Shown piece by piece: positions 1-7,395 of a DNA stretch of 7,590 nucleotides (its first letter is position 1; each line of letters starts with the position of its first letter). Origin of the DNA: Vulcanimicrobiota bacterium (lineage in GTDB: Bacteria; Vulcanimicrobiota; Vulcanimicrobiia; Vulcanimicrobiales; Vulcanimicrobiaceae); the NCBI GenBank assembly GCA_013289785.1, contig JABCZE010000066.1, positions 1 to 7,590 on the forward strand. The letters run 5' to 3'. The notes under the pieces were generated by a model that saw only the letters and a program-made list of their open reading frames with translations, was not told where the DNA came from and did not search any database. Both the position numbers and the translations under genes were made by a program.

Positions 1-388
1 CTGGCTCGAGCGGCTCGTCAACGACGAGATCGTCATCCTGCTAACCGTAAAGCGGGTGGCGCGACCGTATCTGCCGGAAGCACAACGCGTTACGATCGAG
101 CAGATCTCGGACCGCATCGTGCGCATTCGCGCAGACTTCGGCTACATGGAGATGCGAAAACTGACGCCGATCCTCAACGCGTGCGGCGCCGCGAACCTGG
201 ACATCGACAAGGACACGACATCGTTCGTTTTCGCCAATCCGGTCATCGTCGGAAAGCCCAGCGGCGGCTGGCCGCGTTGGCAACGGCAGTTCTTCGAGCT
301 ATTGCAGCACAACTCGCGCACTTTGGCGGCAGAGCTCGAAATCAAGCCGAACCGCCAAATCGCGCTTGGCGTCGAGGTCCAAATCTAG
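1..388 (+). CDS. kup: KUP-family potassium transporter, C-terminal fragment
   Basis: This is the last 129 codons of a gene that begins upstream of the window; the frame is open from base 2 and ends at TAG 386-388. KUP/HAK/KT proteins take up K+ with protons across the inner membrane. They have about twelve membrane helices followed by a soluble cytoplasmic C-terminal domain, and only that domain is visible here. The match rests on the order of recognisable segments: a hydrophobic strand (IVILLTVKRVARP), then RADFGYMEM, which corresponds to the family's 'aRYGFME', then the LDIDKDTTSFV strand, and the ending NRQIALGVEVQI, which closely fits the usual KUP terminus (NRVVELGxxVEI). No membrane segment falls inside the window. 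The next gene starts 22 bases downstream on the same strand. Confidence 0.9.
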   Translation, partial: WLERLVNDEIVILLTVKRVARPYLPEAQRVTIEQISDRIVRIRADFGYMEMRKLTPILNACGAANLDIDKDTTSFVFANPVIVGKPSGGWPRWQRQFFELLQHNSRTLAAELEIKPNRQIALGVEVQI

Positions 389-410
389 AAGTGAAGCGAA
401 TGGGTTCGCG

Positions 411-1286
411 GTGAGAAGCGTCTTCGTTGGCCCAAACGGCGTTCGCGCCGGGTGGCGATTTCTTGCGTACGCCGTAATTCTCATCGCGCTGCAAAACGCG
501 TTTGAGCGCTTCCTCGTGCCGCCGGCGCTCGATGCGCTGCACGCCGGAAACGGTCTGACCGCGCAGGCGCTCCTGGCGATCGAGGTTTTTGAGGGACTGG
601 CCGTGCTCGTGGCGACTGCGATCCTCGCCGCCTTCGAGCGGCGGCGCATCGACGGTTACGGCCTCCCCGCGCGGTTGGCGTTCGGTAAGCGCTTCTGGGA
701 GGGCGCTGCGATCGGCGTCGTCAGCGCGGGCGCCGTCGCCGTCGCGATGGTAGCCATGGGAGCGATGGTCGTGCACGGCTTCGCGTTGCGCGGAAGCGAT
801 CTGATAGTACAAGCTGGGCTGTGGCTGGCCGTAATGGCGCTCGTGGGACTCAACGAAGAGTACATGTTTCGCGGCTATCCGCTGCAGGCGCTCGCGCGAG
901 GGATGGGATTTTGGCCGGCAGCGGTCGCGCTCTCGTTGCTCTTCGGCGCCGCGCATCTCATGAAGCCCGACGAGAACGCCATCGATATCGCCAACATCGT
1001 GTTGCTGGGTCTGCTTCTCTGTTTGACGGTGCAGCGCACCGGCTCGTTGTGGCTGGCGGCCGGTTTTCACTGCACTTTCGATTTTATGCAGTTCTTCGTC
1101 ATCGGAACGCGCAACGGCGGCGCCCAACCCGTTGGCCATCTTCTCGACGTTGCGTTTCCCGGTCCGGCTTGGGCGAACGGAGGTCCGCTCGGTACCGAGG
1201 CGAGCTATTTCATGCTGCCCGTGATCGCGCTGCTGTTCGCTTACGTCCTGCTGCGATACCCGACAGCAACATCGTTGCAGACGTAA
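411..1286 (+). CDS. CPBP (CAAX/Abi-type) intramembrane glutamic protease
   Basis: The product is a polytopic membrane protein of 291 residues from the GTG at 411. The CPBP family includes Rce1-type prenyl proteases and bacteriocin self-immunity proteins; the substrate here is unknown. All three family motifs are visible: EEYMFR (E149, E150, R154; EExxxR), FGAAH (H182; FxxxH) and HCTFD (H220, D224; the HxxxN/D motif). Hydrophobic segments flank them. The frame is open back to a TTG at 366, which would overlap the end of kup. GTG 411 is preferred because it places the usual CPBP N-terminal pattern (F-GPNGVRAGWR) a few residues from the start and leaves no overlap. No strong ribosome-binding site is seen, only a GAAG about 20 bases upstream. 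The gene converges with the minus-strand GloVer gene, with 9 bases between their stops. Confidence 0.88.
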   Translation: MRSVFVGPNGVRAGWRFLAYAVILIALQNAFERFLVPPALDALHAGNGLTAQALLAIEVFEGLAVLVATAILAAFERRRIDGYGLPARLAFGKRFWEGAAIGVVSAGAVAVAMVAMGAMVVHGFALRGSDLIVQAGLWLAVMALVGLNEEYMFRGYPLQALARGMGFWPAAVALSLLFGAAHLMKPDENAIDIANIVLLGLLLCLTVQRTGSLWLAAGFHCTFDFMQFFVIGTRNGGAQPVGHLLDVAFPGPAWANGGPLGTEASYFMLPVIALLFAYVLLRYPTATSLQT

Positions 1287-1289
1287 GCT

Positions 1290-1306
1290 TCTCGCTTATG
1301 GCGAGA
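1290..1306. terminator. Small hairpin between convergent genes
   Basis: TCTCGC (1290-1295), TTATG loop, GCGAGA (1301-1306) form a 6-bp perfect stem over the junction of two convergent stop codons. There is no T-run on either strand, so it could slow or end transcription but is not a typical intrinsic terminator. Confidence 0.25.
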
Positions 1307-2483
1307 GCGCGAAGACGGTTCCGAGATTGGTCGCGCCGCCGGCTGCCGTCGCGCCATAAAGCATGCCGTTCAAATTGGTCAGCCCGGCATAGGGCGCTTC
1401 GCCGCCGCTGTCCGAGCCGAACGGGTAGAGCACGCTCTCCGCGCCGGCCGTGGTCATCCCGAACGCGACGCCTTGCCCATGCACGCCGCCGAGCGTTGTC
1501 GTGCCGTAGAGCTTGCCGTTGAGAGCGATCAGGCCCGCAAAGGGTTCGGAGCCCTCTGCCGTATCAAAACTTTTGATCACGCGTTCTTTTCCTTGCGTGC
1601 TCGCGCTAAATACCGTTCCGCCGTTGTGTGCGCCGCCTTCATACGTCGTCCCGTAGAGGGTCCCGCCGAGGGCGACGAGCTGCCCGTAGGGACGAGCGCC
1701 GTCGCTGCCGCCTCGGAAGCTATGGAGCACGCGCTCCTGGCCGCCGTGTAGGCCAAATAACACGCCGTGGCCGTTCGCGCCGCCGGCCGAGGTTGCACCG
1801 TAGAGCGTGCCGTTGAGGGCAAGCACGCCGGCATAGGGATGAGCGCCGTCACCGGCGGAGCCAAAACTATAAAGCAAGTTTTCCTCCCCGGCCGTGGTTA
1901 TGCTGAAGATCGCGCCCGCACTCTTCTTGCCGCCGTTGTAGGTCGTGCCGATCAGCCTGCCGTCGAACACCGTTAACGTTGCTTCGGGGTTGCGCCCGTC
2001 GACGAAGGCCGCCGAGCCACGGCCTAAACCAAAGTTATAAAGCACATGCTCTTTGCCTTCGGGGTTGACGCTGAAGACGATACCTTCGTTCTTTGCGCCG
2101 CCCCTGAAGGTCGTGCCGTACATCTTTCCATCGAGTTCGACCAACCCGCCAAAGGGTTCGGAGCCGTCCGAGCCGTTACCGAAGCTGTGCAGCACGCGCT
2201 CCTTGCCGGTCGTGCTGATGGTAAAGACGGTGCCGTCGTTGTACCTTCCGCCGGTGTAGGTCGTGCCGTAGAGCGTTCCGTGTAGAATAGTCAAGCTCGC
2301 GGTGGGGTCGCTGCCGTCGGTTCCATCGAAACCCAAGAGCATCTTATACTTTTCAGCGGCGTGCCCGGCGGTGGCTGCCCCACCGAACGTTCCGGCGGGC
2401 ACGCCCCTCGGAACCGCAGAGCCGCCGGAGCAGGCCGCCACGGCGAACGATAAAACGAAAACGCCGGCGATAGATTTCGTCAC
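1296..2483 (-). CDS. GloVer tandem-repeat lipoprotein, probable beta-propeller
   Basis: A 395-residue secreted lipoprotein. Residues 1-18 are a lipoprotein signal peptide (hydrophobic VFVLSFAVAAC, Cys18 lipidated). The rest is built from seven copies of a roughly 50-residue repeat of the 'choice-of-anchor tandem repeat GloVer' type (TIGR03803-like): each has LYGTT/A-x-x-GG, then GxVF, then G-x-E-x-VL-x-SFG. The YGTT cores fall near residues 72, 122, 178, 228, 277, 326 and 376. Copy 3 is degenerate (LIGTT) and preceded by a few extra residues. Seven blade-sized beta-rich repeats suggest a seven-bladed propeller, which is inference. The function is not known; such proteins are usually treated as surface or binding proteins. 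Translation starts at GTG 2483, one base after the TAG of the upstream lipoprotein gene, without its own clear Shine-Dalgarno, so translational coupling is likely. Confidence 0.9.
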   Translation of the reverse strand: MTKSIAGVFVLSFAVAACSGGSAVPRGVPAGTFGGAATAGHAAEKYKMLLGFDGTDGSDPTASLTILHGTLYGTTYTGGRYNDGTVFTISTTGKERVLHSFGNGSDGSEPFGGLVELDGKMYGTTFRGGAKNEGIVFSVNPEGKEHVLYNFGLGRGSAAFVDGRNPEATLTVFDGRLIGTTYNGGKKSAGAIFSITTAGEENLLYSFGSAGDGAHPYAGVLALNGTLYGATSAGGANGHGVLFGLHGGQERVLHSFRGGSDGARPYGQLVALGGTLYGTTYEGGAHNGGTVFSASTQGKERVIKSFDTAEGSEPFAGLIALNGKLYGTTTLGGVHGQGVAFGMTTAGAESVLYPFGSDSGGEAPYAGLTNLNGMLYGATAAGGATNLGTVFALSP

Positions 2484-2484
2484 A

Positions 2485-2925
2485 CTACGTCTTGCCGCGC
2501 ACGTAGGTCATGATACTGCCGGTGTGGTTCGGCGTGTCGCTCACCTTGACCGTGACCATGTTTTTCCCGCTCTTAATTTTGAAGACGGCACTGGGCACCG
2601 TTCCCTGCGAGCGGGTCTGCGGGACACCGGGGTTCCGAGCATCGTACCAGGTGAGGACCTCGTTATACACCTCGTCGGTTGACAAAACGGTCGTGTCGGC
2701 GCCGTGTATATTGAGCGAGCGGGCGGGTACGACGATGGCGTCCGGGAACACCGCAACCCCGTAAACCGTTCTCGGGCTGTCGGGCGTGGGAGTTGGCGCG
2801 GCGGCCGTTGCTTGCGCGGTGGTGCTCGACTGCTCTGCTGCGTTTGACGAAGACTTGCCGTTGCAGGCCGCCGGCACCAGCAGCGAAGCGATGACGAGAA
2901 CCCGTATGCCCAGAAAACGAATCAT
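2485..2925 (-). CDS. Small hypothetical lipoprotein
   Basis: A 146-residue protein not matched to a named family. It starts with a clear lipoprotein signal (MIRFLGIR, hydrophobic core, LLVPAAC; Cys21 lipidated). Residues 22-50 are a low-complexity Ser/Thr/Ala/Pro tether ending in PTPTPDSP. Residues 53-146 form a small soluble domain with alternating strand- and helix-like stretches: VYGVAVFPDAIVV, then STDEVYNEVLTWYDARNPGV, then SAVFKIKSGKNMVTVKVSD, and a final SIMTYV strand. The shape (a 'YP-x-A' opening, a helix ending in a tripping WY, then beta-hairpins) recalls small periplasmic lipoproteins that score position by a difference term, but no function is claimed. ATG 2925 is supported by AGAGGAG at 2930-2936, four bases upstream. 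The stop is one base from the GTG of the GloVer gene, so the two form an operon and the products may act together at the envelope. Confidence 0.8.
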   Translation of the reverse strand: MIRFLGIRVLVIASLLVPAACNGKSSSNAAEQSSTTAQATAAAPTPTPDSPRTVYGVAVFPDAIVVPARSLNIHGADTTVLSTDEVYNEVLTWYDARNPGVPQTRSQGTVPSAVFKIKSGKNMVTVKVSDTPNHTGSIMTYVRGKT

Positions 2926-3075
2926 CGTACTCCTCTAGATAAAGCAAAATTAGACGCGCGGAGGCCTTCGGAGAAGCCTCGCCCGATACATTCGCGGCTC
3001 GCCAAAAAGTGTCCGCCACAGCCTTCGTCCCCGTGCCGGCCTGCCCAGCAAGCCGGGCCGAGGCTGGGGGTAAAG
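2926..3075 (-). other. Long leader with RNA-folding potential upstream of the lipoprotein operon
   Basis: These about 150 bases separate the terminator hairpin from the ATG at 2925 and hold no convincing gene. Read on the minus strand, several helices can be drawn: CAGCCT (3066-3061) with AGGCTG (3024-3019); CGGCC (3060-3056) with GGCCG (3041-3037), or alternatively GCCCGGC with GCTGGGC (3058-3043, one G-U pair); and a hairpin GAGGC-TTC-TCC-GAA-G-GCCTC (2980-2961). The AT-rich stretch TAATTTTGCTTTATC and the Shine-Dalgarno at 2930-2936 follow. It may be a regulatory leader, but I could not match it to a known riboswitch consensus, and GC-rich DNA folds easily by chance. No promoter was identified with confidence. 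Confidence 0.35.
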
Positions 3076-3107
3076 ACAATGGGCCGCGCGTTTGCGCGGC
3101 CCATTGT
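3076..3107 (-). terminator. Intrinsic terminator after the HExxE lipoprotein gene
   Basis: ACAATGGGCCGCGC (3076-3089) and its exact complement GCGCGGCCCATTGT (3094-3107) form a 14-bp perfect stem with a four-base loop. It lies 44 bases past the stop of the gene ending at 3151. On the minus strand it is preceded by AAA and followed by CTTTA, a short U-tract. The near-symmetry means it could act in both directions, but no plus-strand gene reads into it. Confidence 0.75.
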
Positions 3108-3150
3108 TTCGAGGTTTAGCGGTGCGGCCTGCGCCGCGCCGATTGCTTAG

Positions 3151-4074
3151 TTAGGTACCGTACTCTTGTACGCAAGACTCGGTTGCATTGCTGTACATCG
3201 GCTGCATCGTGTAGCTCTTCTTGCCGAACGTGTCGTTCTGGATGTCCATCCACGCGCAGGCGTCACCGATCTCGCCGGCCTGGAAGTTGTACCAGCCCGT
3301 GCCCGGATTCGGGTCGGTGATCGACTCGCCGTACTCGTGGCCTTCGACGATGGTCACGCCTTCGTCCACGGAGCTTTCATCCTTCGGGGCCTGCAAATAG
3401 TTGGCACCGCAGGACGTACCGGCATCCGGCATATACGGAAGGTTCGTGTACGAAACGAGCTGGGATTGGTATTCAACGCTGCTGTGATACGCGCAGAACT
3501 GGGTGCCGAAGCCTTCCGAGCTGTGGCCGTGCGGCGTTGCCACGACGTACGAAGCGTTGCTGTCATAGCCGAACTTCGCTACGCCGGCAAGGGACTCTTG
3601 AGCGACCTGAGCGTCGGTCGGGCTAGCGGGCACGGGATTCGTATTGTCATACCAAACGCCGCCGAGCTGTCCCTTGGGATTCGTGGGGTAGTTCTTTTTA
3701 CTATCGACGATATCGTAGTACTGGATATAGTCGTTGTTGTGGAGACTTCCACCCTCGACCTTGGAAAAGGATTTGAGAAGCTTAGCCACTTTGTCGGGAT
3801 CACCGTACTTCTTGTAACCCCAGAAAATGTAGTAAACTTTGGGCTTGAGGAGCACGGGGCCGTTGAAATAGCTGAACAGAATCCCGCTGTTCGGAACGAC
3901 CGTACGGGCGGCGTTGCGCGTCGCCATATAATGGAGAACGTGCGTCGCGCCGACTTGAGCCGACGCCGGCGAACCGGTCGTGGGCGCGATGTTGCCGCTG
4001 TTTGCAGAGCAGCCCACTATTGCGAGCGTTGCCGCGCATCCTAAAATGCCGACAAGCCGCGAGTGCCTATACAT
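3151..4074 (-). CDS. Secreted lipoprotein with HExxE motif, putative metalloprotease-like, resembles PHI-1/EXORDIUM fold order
   Basis: The product has 307 residues from ATG 4074. Residues 1-22 are a lipoprotein signal (LGCAATLAIVGC; Cys22). The mature part runs GPVLLKPKVYYIFWGYKKYG (about 72-91), QYYDIV, KGQLGGVWYD, a SYVVATPHG strand (175-183), FCAYHS (193-198), and EGHEYGESITDPNPGTGW (244-261) with H246, E247 and E250. This is followed by GEIGDACAW and an end segment MYSNATESCV. HEYGE plus TDP looks like a zinc-site helix of a secreted bacterial metalloprotease. The overall order (GPLL-like strand, FC-H, DG/DEG helix, TxP, terminal SC) also resembles plant PHI-1/EXORDIUM proteins. Both readings are inference. 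Four cysteines (194, 222, 273, 301) could form two disulfides. A TTG at 4080 is an alternative start, four bases after AAGAGG; ATG 4074 is preferred because it aligns with the paralogue upstream. Confidence 0.72.
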   Translation of the reverse strand: MYRHSRLVGILGCAATLAIVGCSANSGNIAPTTGSPASAQVGATHVLHYMATRNAARTVVPNSGILFSYFNGPVLLKPKVYYIFWGYKKYGDPDKVAKLLKSFSKVEGGSLHNNDYIQYYDIVDSKKNYPTNPKGQLGGVWYDNTNPVPASPTDAQVAQESLAGVAKFGYDSNASYVVATPHGHSSEGFGTQFCAYHSSVEYQSQLVSYTNLPYMPDAGTSCGANYLQAPKDESSVDEGVTIVEGHEYGESITDPNPGTGWYNFQAGEIGDACAWMDIQNDTFGKKSYTMQPMYSNATESCVQEYGT

Positions 4075-4238
4075 ACGCAATCAACCTCTTAAAAAGGGAG
4101 TAGCTCGGAGTAGCTAGCAGGTAAAAAGAGCGGTTTCAGCGCGAGGTTTCACCTCCCCTGCGGCCTCCCAGCGCTCATTAAGAAAATGCAGAGTAAGCGC
4201 GCGGCAGCATGCCGGTGGCGGCGCGAGGCCCCTGTGGA
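4075..4238 (-). other. Intergenic leader between the two paralogues
   Basis: This 164-base gap separates the paralogues. Reading on the minus strand it holds an imperfect GC-rich stem region just after the upstream stop (CGGCA-TGC-TGCCG near 4206-4218), followed by T-rich CATTTTCTT. Further on are a GAGGT-GAA-ACCTC hairpin (4143-4155), a T-run CTTTTTACC (about 4123-4131), the direct repeat listed separately, and AAGAGG (4085-4090), the ribosome-binding site for the downstream gene. The gap is long enough for the downstream copy to have its own promoter, but I cannot pick one. Confidence 0.35.
4098..4116. repeat. Two 9-bp direct repeats, 10-bp period
   Basis: GGAGTAGCT occurs at 4098-4106 and again at 4108-4116, one base apart, which puts both copies on the same face of the helix. 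They lie 24-42 bases upstream of the HExxE lipoprotein start. An operator or a replication-slippage product are both possible. Confidence 0.5.
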
Positions 4239-5156
4239 TTATTTCTGGCCGGAGTACTCCTGGACGCAAGATTGGCTCGCGTTGCTGTACAGGGCCCCCG
4301 TCGTGTAGGACTTCTTGCCGAACTTATCGTTTTGGATGCCCCTCCCCGTGCATTCGGTAATCTCGCCGTAATCGAAGTTGTACCAGCCCGTGCCGGGATT
4401 CGGGTCGGTGATCGAGGCGCCGAACTCGCCTCCCGCGATGATCGTTACGCCCTCGTCCTTCGCGCTTTCATCCTTCGGAGGCACGATATCGTGGGCGTCG
4501 CAGGCAGTACCGGCATCCGGGATATAGGGAAGGTTCGTGTACGCAACGAGGTTGCCGCCGCTGCCCGACGTGGCGCTGTGGTACCCGCAATACGTCGTGC
4601 CGAAGCCCTGGCTATTGCGGCCGTGCGGGGTCGCCACAATGTACGAACCGTTCGCGTCGTAGCCGAAGTGCGATACACCATGAAGGGACTCTTGCGCGAC
4701 CTGAGCGTCGGTCGGTTCTGCGGGGACTGGGTCCTCCTCGTCAAACCAGACGCCGCCGAGCTGTCCCTTAAAATTCGTAATGTAGTTCGTGTTCCCACCG
4801 ACGACGTCGTAATACTGGGTGTACACGGCGTTGTGGCTGCTTCCGCCCACCGCCTTGAAGTACGCTTCCAGCAGCGGCGCGACTTTGTCGGGGTCGCCGT
4901 ATTTCTTGTAACCCCAGAAGATGAGATAAGCTTTTGGTTTCAGGAGCACGGGGCCGTTGTTGTAGCTGAGAACGCCGACGCCGCTGGAGCTGCCGCGAAC
5001 GATCGCGTGGGCGGTAGAGCGGGTCGGCAAGTAGCGCAGAACGTGCGTTGATCCGGCTTGTGTGGACGTCGGAGAAGTGCCGAAGTTTGCGGCGCAACCT
5101 GCGAGCGCCAGCGCTGCGGTGCATCCGACGCGGGCAAGCAGCGGGTACCTGTTCAT
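4239..5156 (-). CDS. Paralogous lipoprotein with degenerate HExxE site
   Basis: The product has 305 residues and is clearly homologous along its whole length to the next gene downstream (shared GPVLLKPKxYxIFWGYKKYGDPDKVA, GQLGGVW, TDAQVAQESL, GYHS, TDPNPGTGWYNF and SCVQEY blocks, each cited here in part). Residues 1-21 are a lipoprotein signal ending in LAGC. The site that reads HEYGE in the neighbour reads GEFGA here (G243, E244, A247), so the metal-binding His and the second Glu are gone. The following GEIGDACAW is replaced by GEITECTGR. All four cysteines are kept (190, 219, 269, 297), so the fold is probably intact while catalysis is not. The start at ATG 5156 is chosen over a long upstream extension because it begins the signal peptide and has GGAGA (5164-5168) seven bases upstream. 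It lies 49 bases after the GDPH protein gene and is probably cotranscribed with it. Confidence 0.75.
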   Translation of the reverse strand: MNRYPLLARVGCTAALALAGCAANFGTSPTSTQAGSTHVLRYLPTRSTAHAIVRGSSSGVGVLSYNNGPVLLKPKAYLIFWGYKKYGDPDKVAPLLEAYFKAVGGSSHNAVYTQYYDVVGGNTNYITNFKGQLGGVWFDEEDPVPAEPTDAQVAQESLHGVSHFGYDANGSYIVATPHGRNSQGFGTTYCGYHSATSGSGGNLVAYTNLPYIPDAGTACDAHDIVPPKDESAKDEGVTIIAGGEFGASITDPNPGTGWYNFDYGEITECTGRGIQNDKFGKKSYTTGALYSNASQSCVQEYSGQK

Positions 5157-5205
5157 GGGCTTTTCTCCGCCTCCAGGGACCCGCTTACCTGCGCAGCTCG
5201 GCCGG

Positions 5206-6192
5206 CTACTCGTCCGGGAAAGCAACCGGCGGCGCGAGCGAGCTTCGGGGCGCGAACTGGAACGGTTCGGGAATCGGAAGCGGCTGCGGCTGCGGAAACG
5301 GGCCGGGCCACGGCATCGGGAACGGTTCCGGCAGCGGTCCTGGACCAGGCTGTGCCTCACCGCCGTTGACCAGAGTGCCGCCGAGGTCGACGTCATGCGC
5401 GGTGACGTCGACGTCGACGCCGTTCCCGCGGGCCGAGAGCGTCGTCGAGATTTGGCCGCCCCGGGCATTTTGCGCGGTAACGCGCAAGGCGCCGTCCTGC
5501 TCGCATTGCACCGACTCGCCGTCTCCCAGTTCGAGCGTCTGGCCGCGAGCAATGCGCAGCGATTGCCCGTAGCTTGTGATCGACGGTTCCCCGTTATTGT
5601 TCATCGTGACGGTCGTCGCGCCGTTGTTCAACGACACGGTCGCGGATTGGTTCCACGTGATTCCTCTGCCGTTCGGCGCCGTGACCTGCGTCGAGACGCG
5701 ATAGCCGCCGGAAAATGAGCGGGAGTTGAGCAGGTCGGGCTGAGAGGCCATATTATTCCACTTTGCTCCGTTGAACGACAAGTGAGGATCGCCGTCGCTG
5801 GAGCCGGTGGCGTTTTGAAAAAAGTGCTCGCCGTTGCGTGGCTGGCAGCTGCCGTTGCCGTTGCCGGCGTAGGGCGATCCGCAGCCGCCGTTGCCGCCGT
5901 ATGGCGAAGGGCAGCCGCCATAGCCCATCATCGACTGCAGCATCGTCATCAGTTGCTGCAGCATCCCCATCAGCGGCCCGAAGAGCCCCTGCAGCGAGGA
6001 ATCGTTGTACGATGCCTCACCATAGGGCGAGGTGGCGGCTCCGTCGTTGAGCCACGGGGGAACGAATCGGGAAATATTGTCGCCCGCGGCCGGTGCACCC
6101 GCACCTTCGAATAAGGGTCCCTCTTGGGCGTTGCCGGCGAGAGACGAGAGCGAGCTGGGGCCGAGCGATCCTTCGAGCGGTTGAACGTACAT
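5206..6192 (-). CDS. GDPH-motif protein with Gly/Cys-rich linker and Pro-rich tail
   Basis: The product has 328 residues. I do not recognise a named family for certain. Layout: residues 1-60 polar and low in structure, without a signal peptide; 67-90 a Met/Leu-rich amphipathic or hydrophobic helix (FGPLMGMLQQLMTMLQSMM); 91-117 Gly/Cys/Tyr-rich with three cysteines in spaced GGC/GSC units; 130-277 a beta-rich domain opening with SSDGDPHLSFNG (GDPH at 134-137) and ending near VDLGGTLVNGG; 281-312 a Pro-rich tail with many PxP steps. GDPH is the cleavage motif of von Willebrand D-type domains and of the metal-inducible self-cleaving domain (DUF1521, NopE1-like). Whether this domain belongs to either is unproven. 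The start ATG 6192 has a strong GGAGGTG at 6196-6202. It diverges from prfB, 92 bases apart, and leads the minus-strand run of exported proteins. Confidence 0.75.
   Translation of the reverse strand: MYVQPLEGSLGPSSLSSLAGNAQEGPLFEGAGAPAAGDNISRFVPPWLNDGAATSPYGEASYNDSSLQGLFGPLMGMLQQLMTMLQSMMGYGGCPSPYGGNGGCGSPYAGNGNGSCQPRNGEHFFQNATGSSDGDPHLSFNGAKWNNMASQPDLLNSRSFSGGYRVSTQVTAPNGRGITWNQSATVSLNNGATTVTMNNNGEPSITSYGQSLRIARGQTLELGDGESVQCEQDGALRVTAQNARGGQISTTLSARGNGVDVDVTAHDVDLGGTLVNGGEAQPGPGPLPEPFPMPWPGPFPQPQPLPIPEPFQFAPRSSLAPPVAFPDE
5255..5350 (-). repeat. Proline-rich low-complexity coding stretch
   Basis: This codes for the Pro-rich C-terminal tail (residues about 281-312) of the GDPH protein. It consists of short imperfect repeats of the PxPxPF kind, seen in DNA as recurring CGGGAA/CGGCTGC-like units. 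Such tails often span a cell wall or bind partners; here this is only a possibility. Confidence 0.6.
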
Positions 6193-6284
6193 AGACACCT
6201 CCGTCGTAAAGTGCCATTCGTTCACGACTGGAGTGGGTCGCGGCAAGAGGCTCGCATCGCGGCGGCAAGAAACGAAGGCACCTC
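6193..6284. promoter_or_regulatory. Divergent intergenic region between the GDPH gene and prfB
   Basis: The 92 bases between two divergent starts must hold promoters or upstream leader for both genes. They contain the Shine-Dalgarno GGAGGTG (minus, 6196-6202) and, for prfB, GAAGG (6274-6278) six bases before ATG. No convincing -35/-10 pair is visible on either strand. Confidence 0.5.
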
Positions 6285-7392
<1,108 letters not shown>

Positions 7393-7395
7393 CGC

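Noticed and set aside
342..1139. 265-codon minus-strand open frame opposite the CPBP gene.
   Set aside because: Rich in Arg, His and Gln, no recognisable motif, fully overlapped by a gene with all CPBP motifs.
1296..2483. Periodic DNA repeats at about 150 bp that might suggest a CRISPR or satellite array.
   Set aside because: The period corresponds to the coded GloVer repeat; the copies are diverged at DNA level and preserve protein, not nucleotide, identity.
2922..3104. Possible 60-codon minus-strand gene in the leader.
   Set aside because: It begins inside the terminator hairpin, lacks a Shine-Dalgarno, overlaps the lipoprotein start and has a composition unlike the neighbouring proteins.
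3166..4044. Long open frame (292 codons) on the plus strand opposite the HExxE lipoprotein; a similar one lies at 4209-5051 opposite its paralogue.
   Set aside because: Both are mirror frames of the real genes in GC-rich DNA. Their similarity to each other follows from the paralogy on the minus strand; they have Arg/Val-rich composition without domain logic.
4091..4116. Plus-strand AAAGGGAGTAGCTC resembles the first conserved segment of the yybP-ykoY (Mn2+) riboswitch.
   Set aside because: The second conserved segment (CCGAGACCUUUGCC-like) is missing, and there is no plus-strand gene downstream until 6285. The similarity comes from a short direct repeat.
5157..5552. N-terminal extension of the GEFGA paralogue by 132 codons.
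   Set aside because: The extension overlaps the GDPH gene in another frame and is Arg/Ser-rich. The signal peptide and Shine-Dalgarno mark ATG 5156 as the start.
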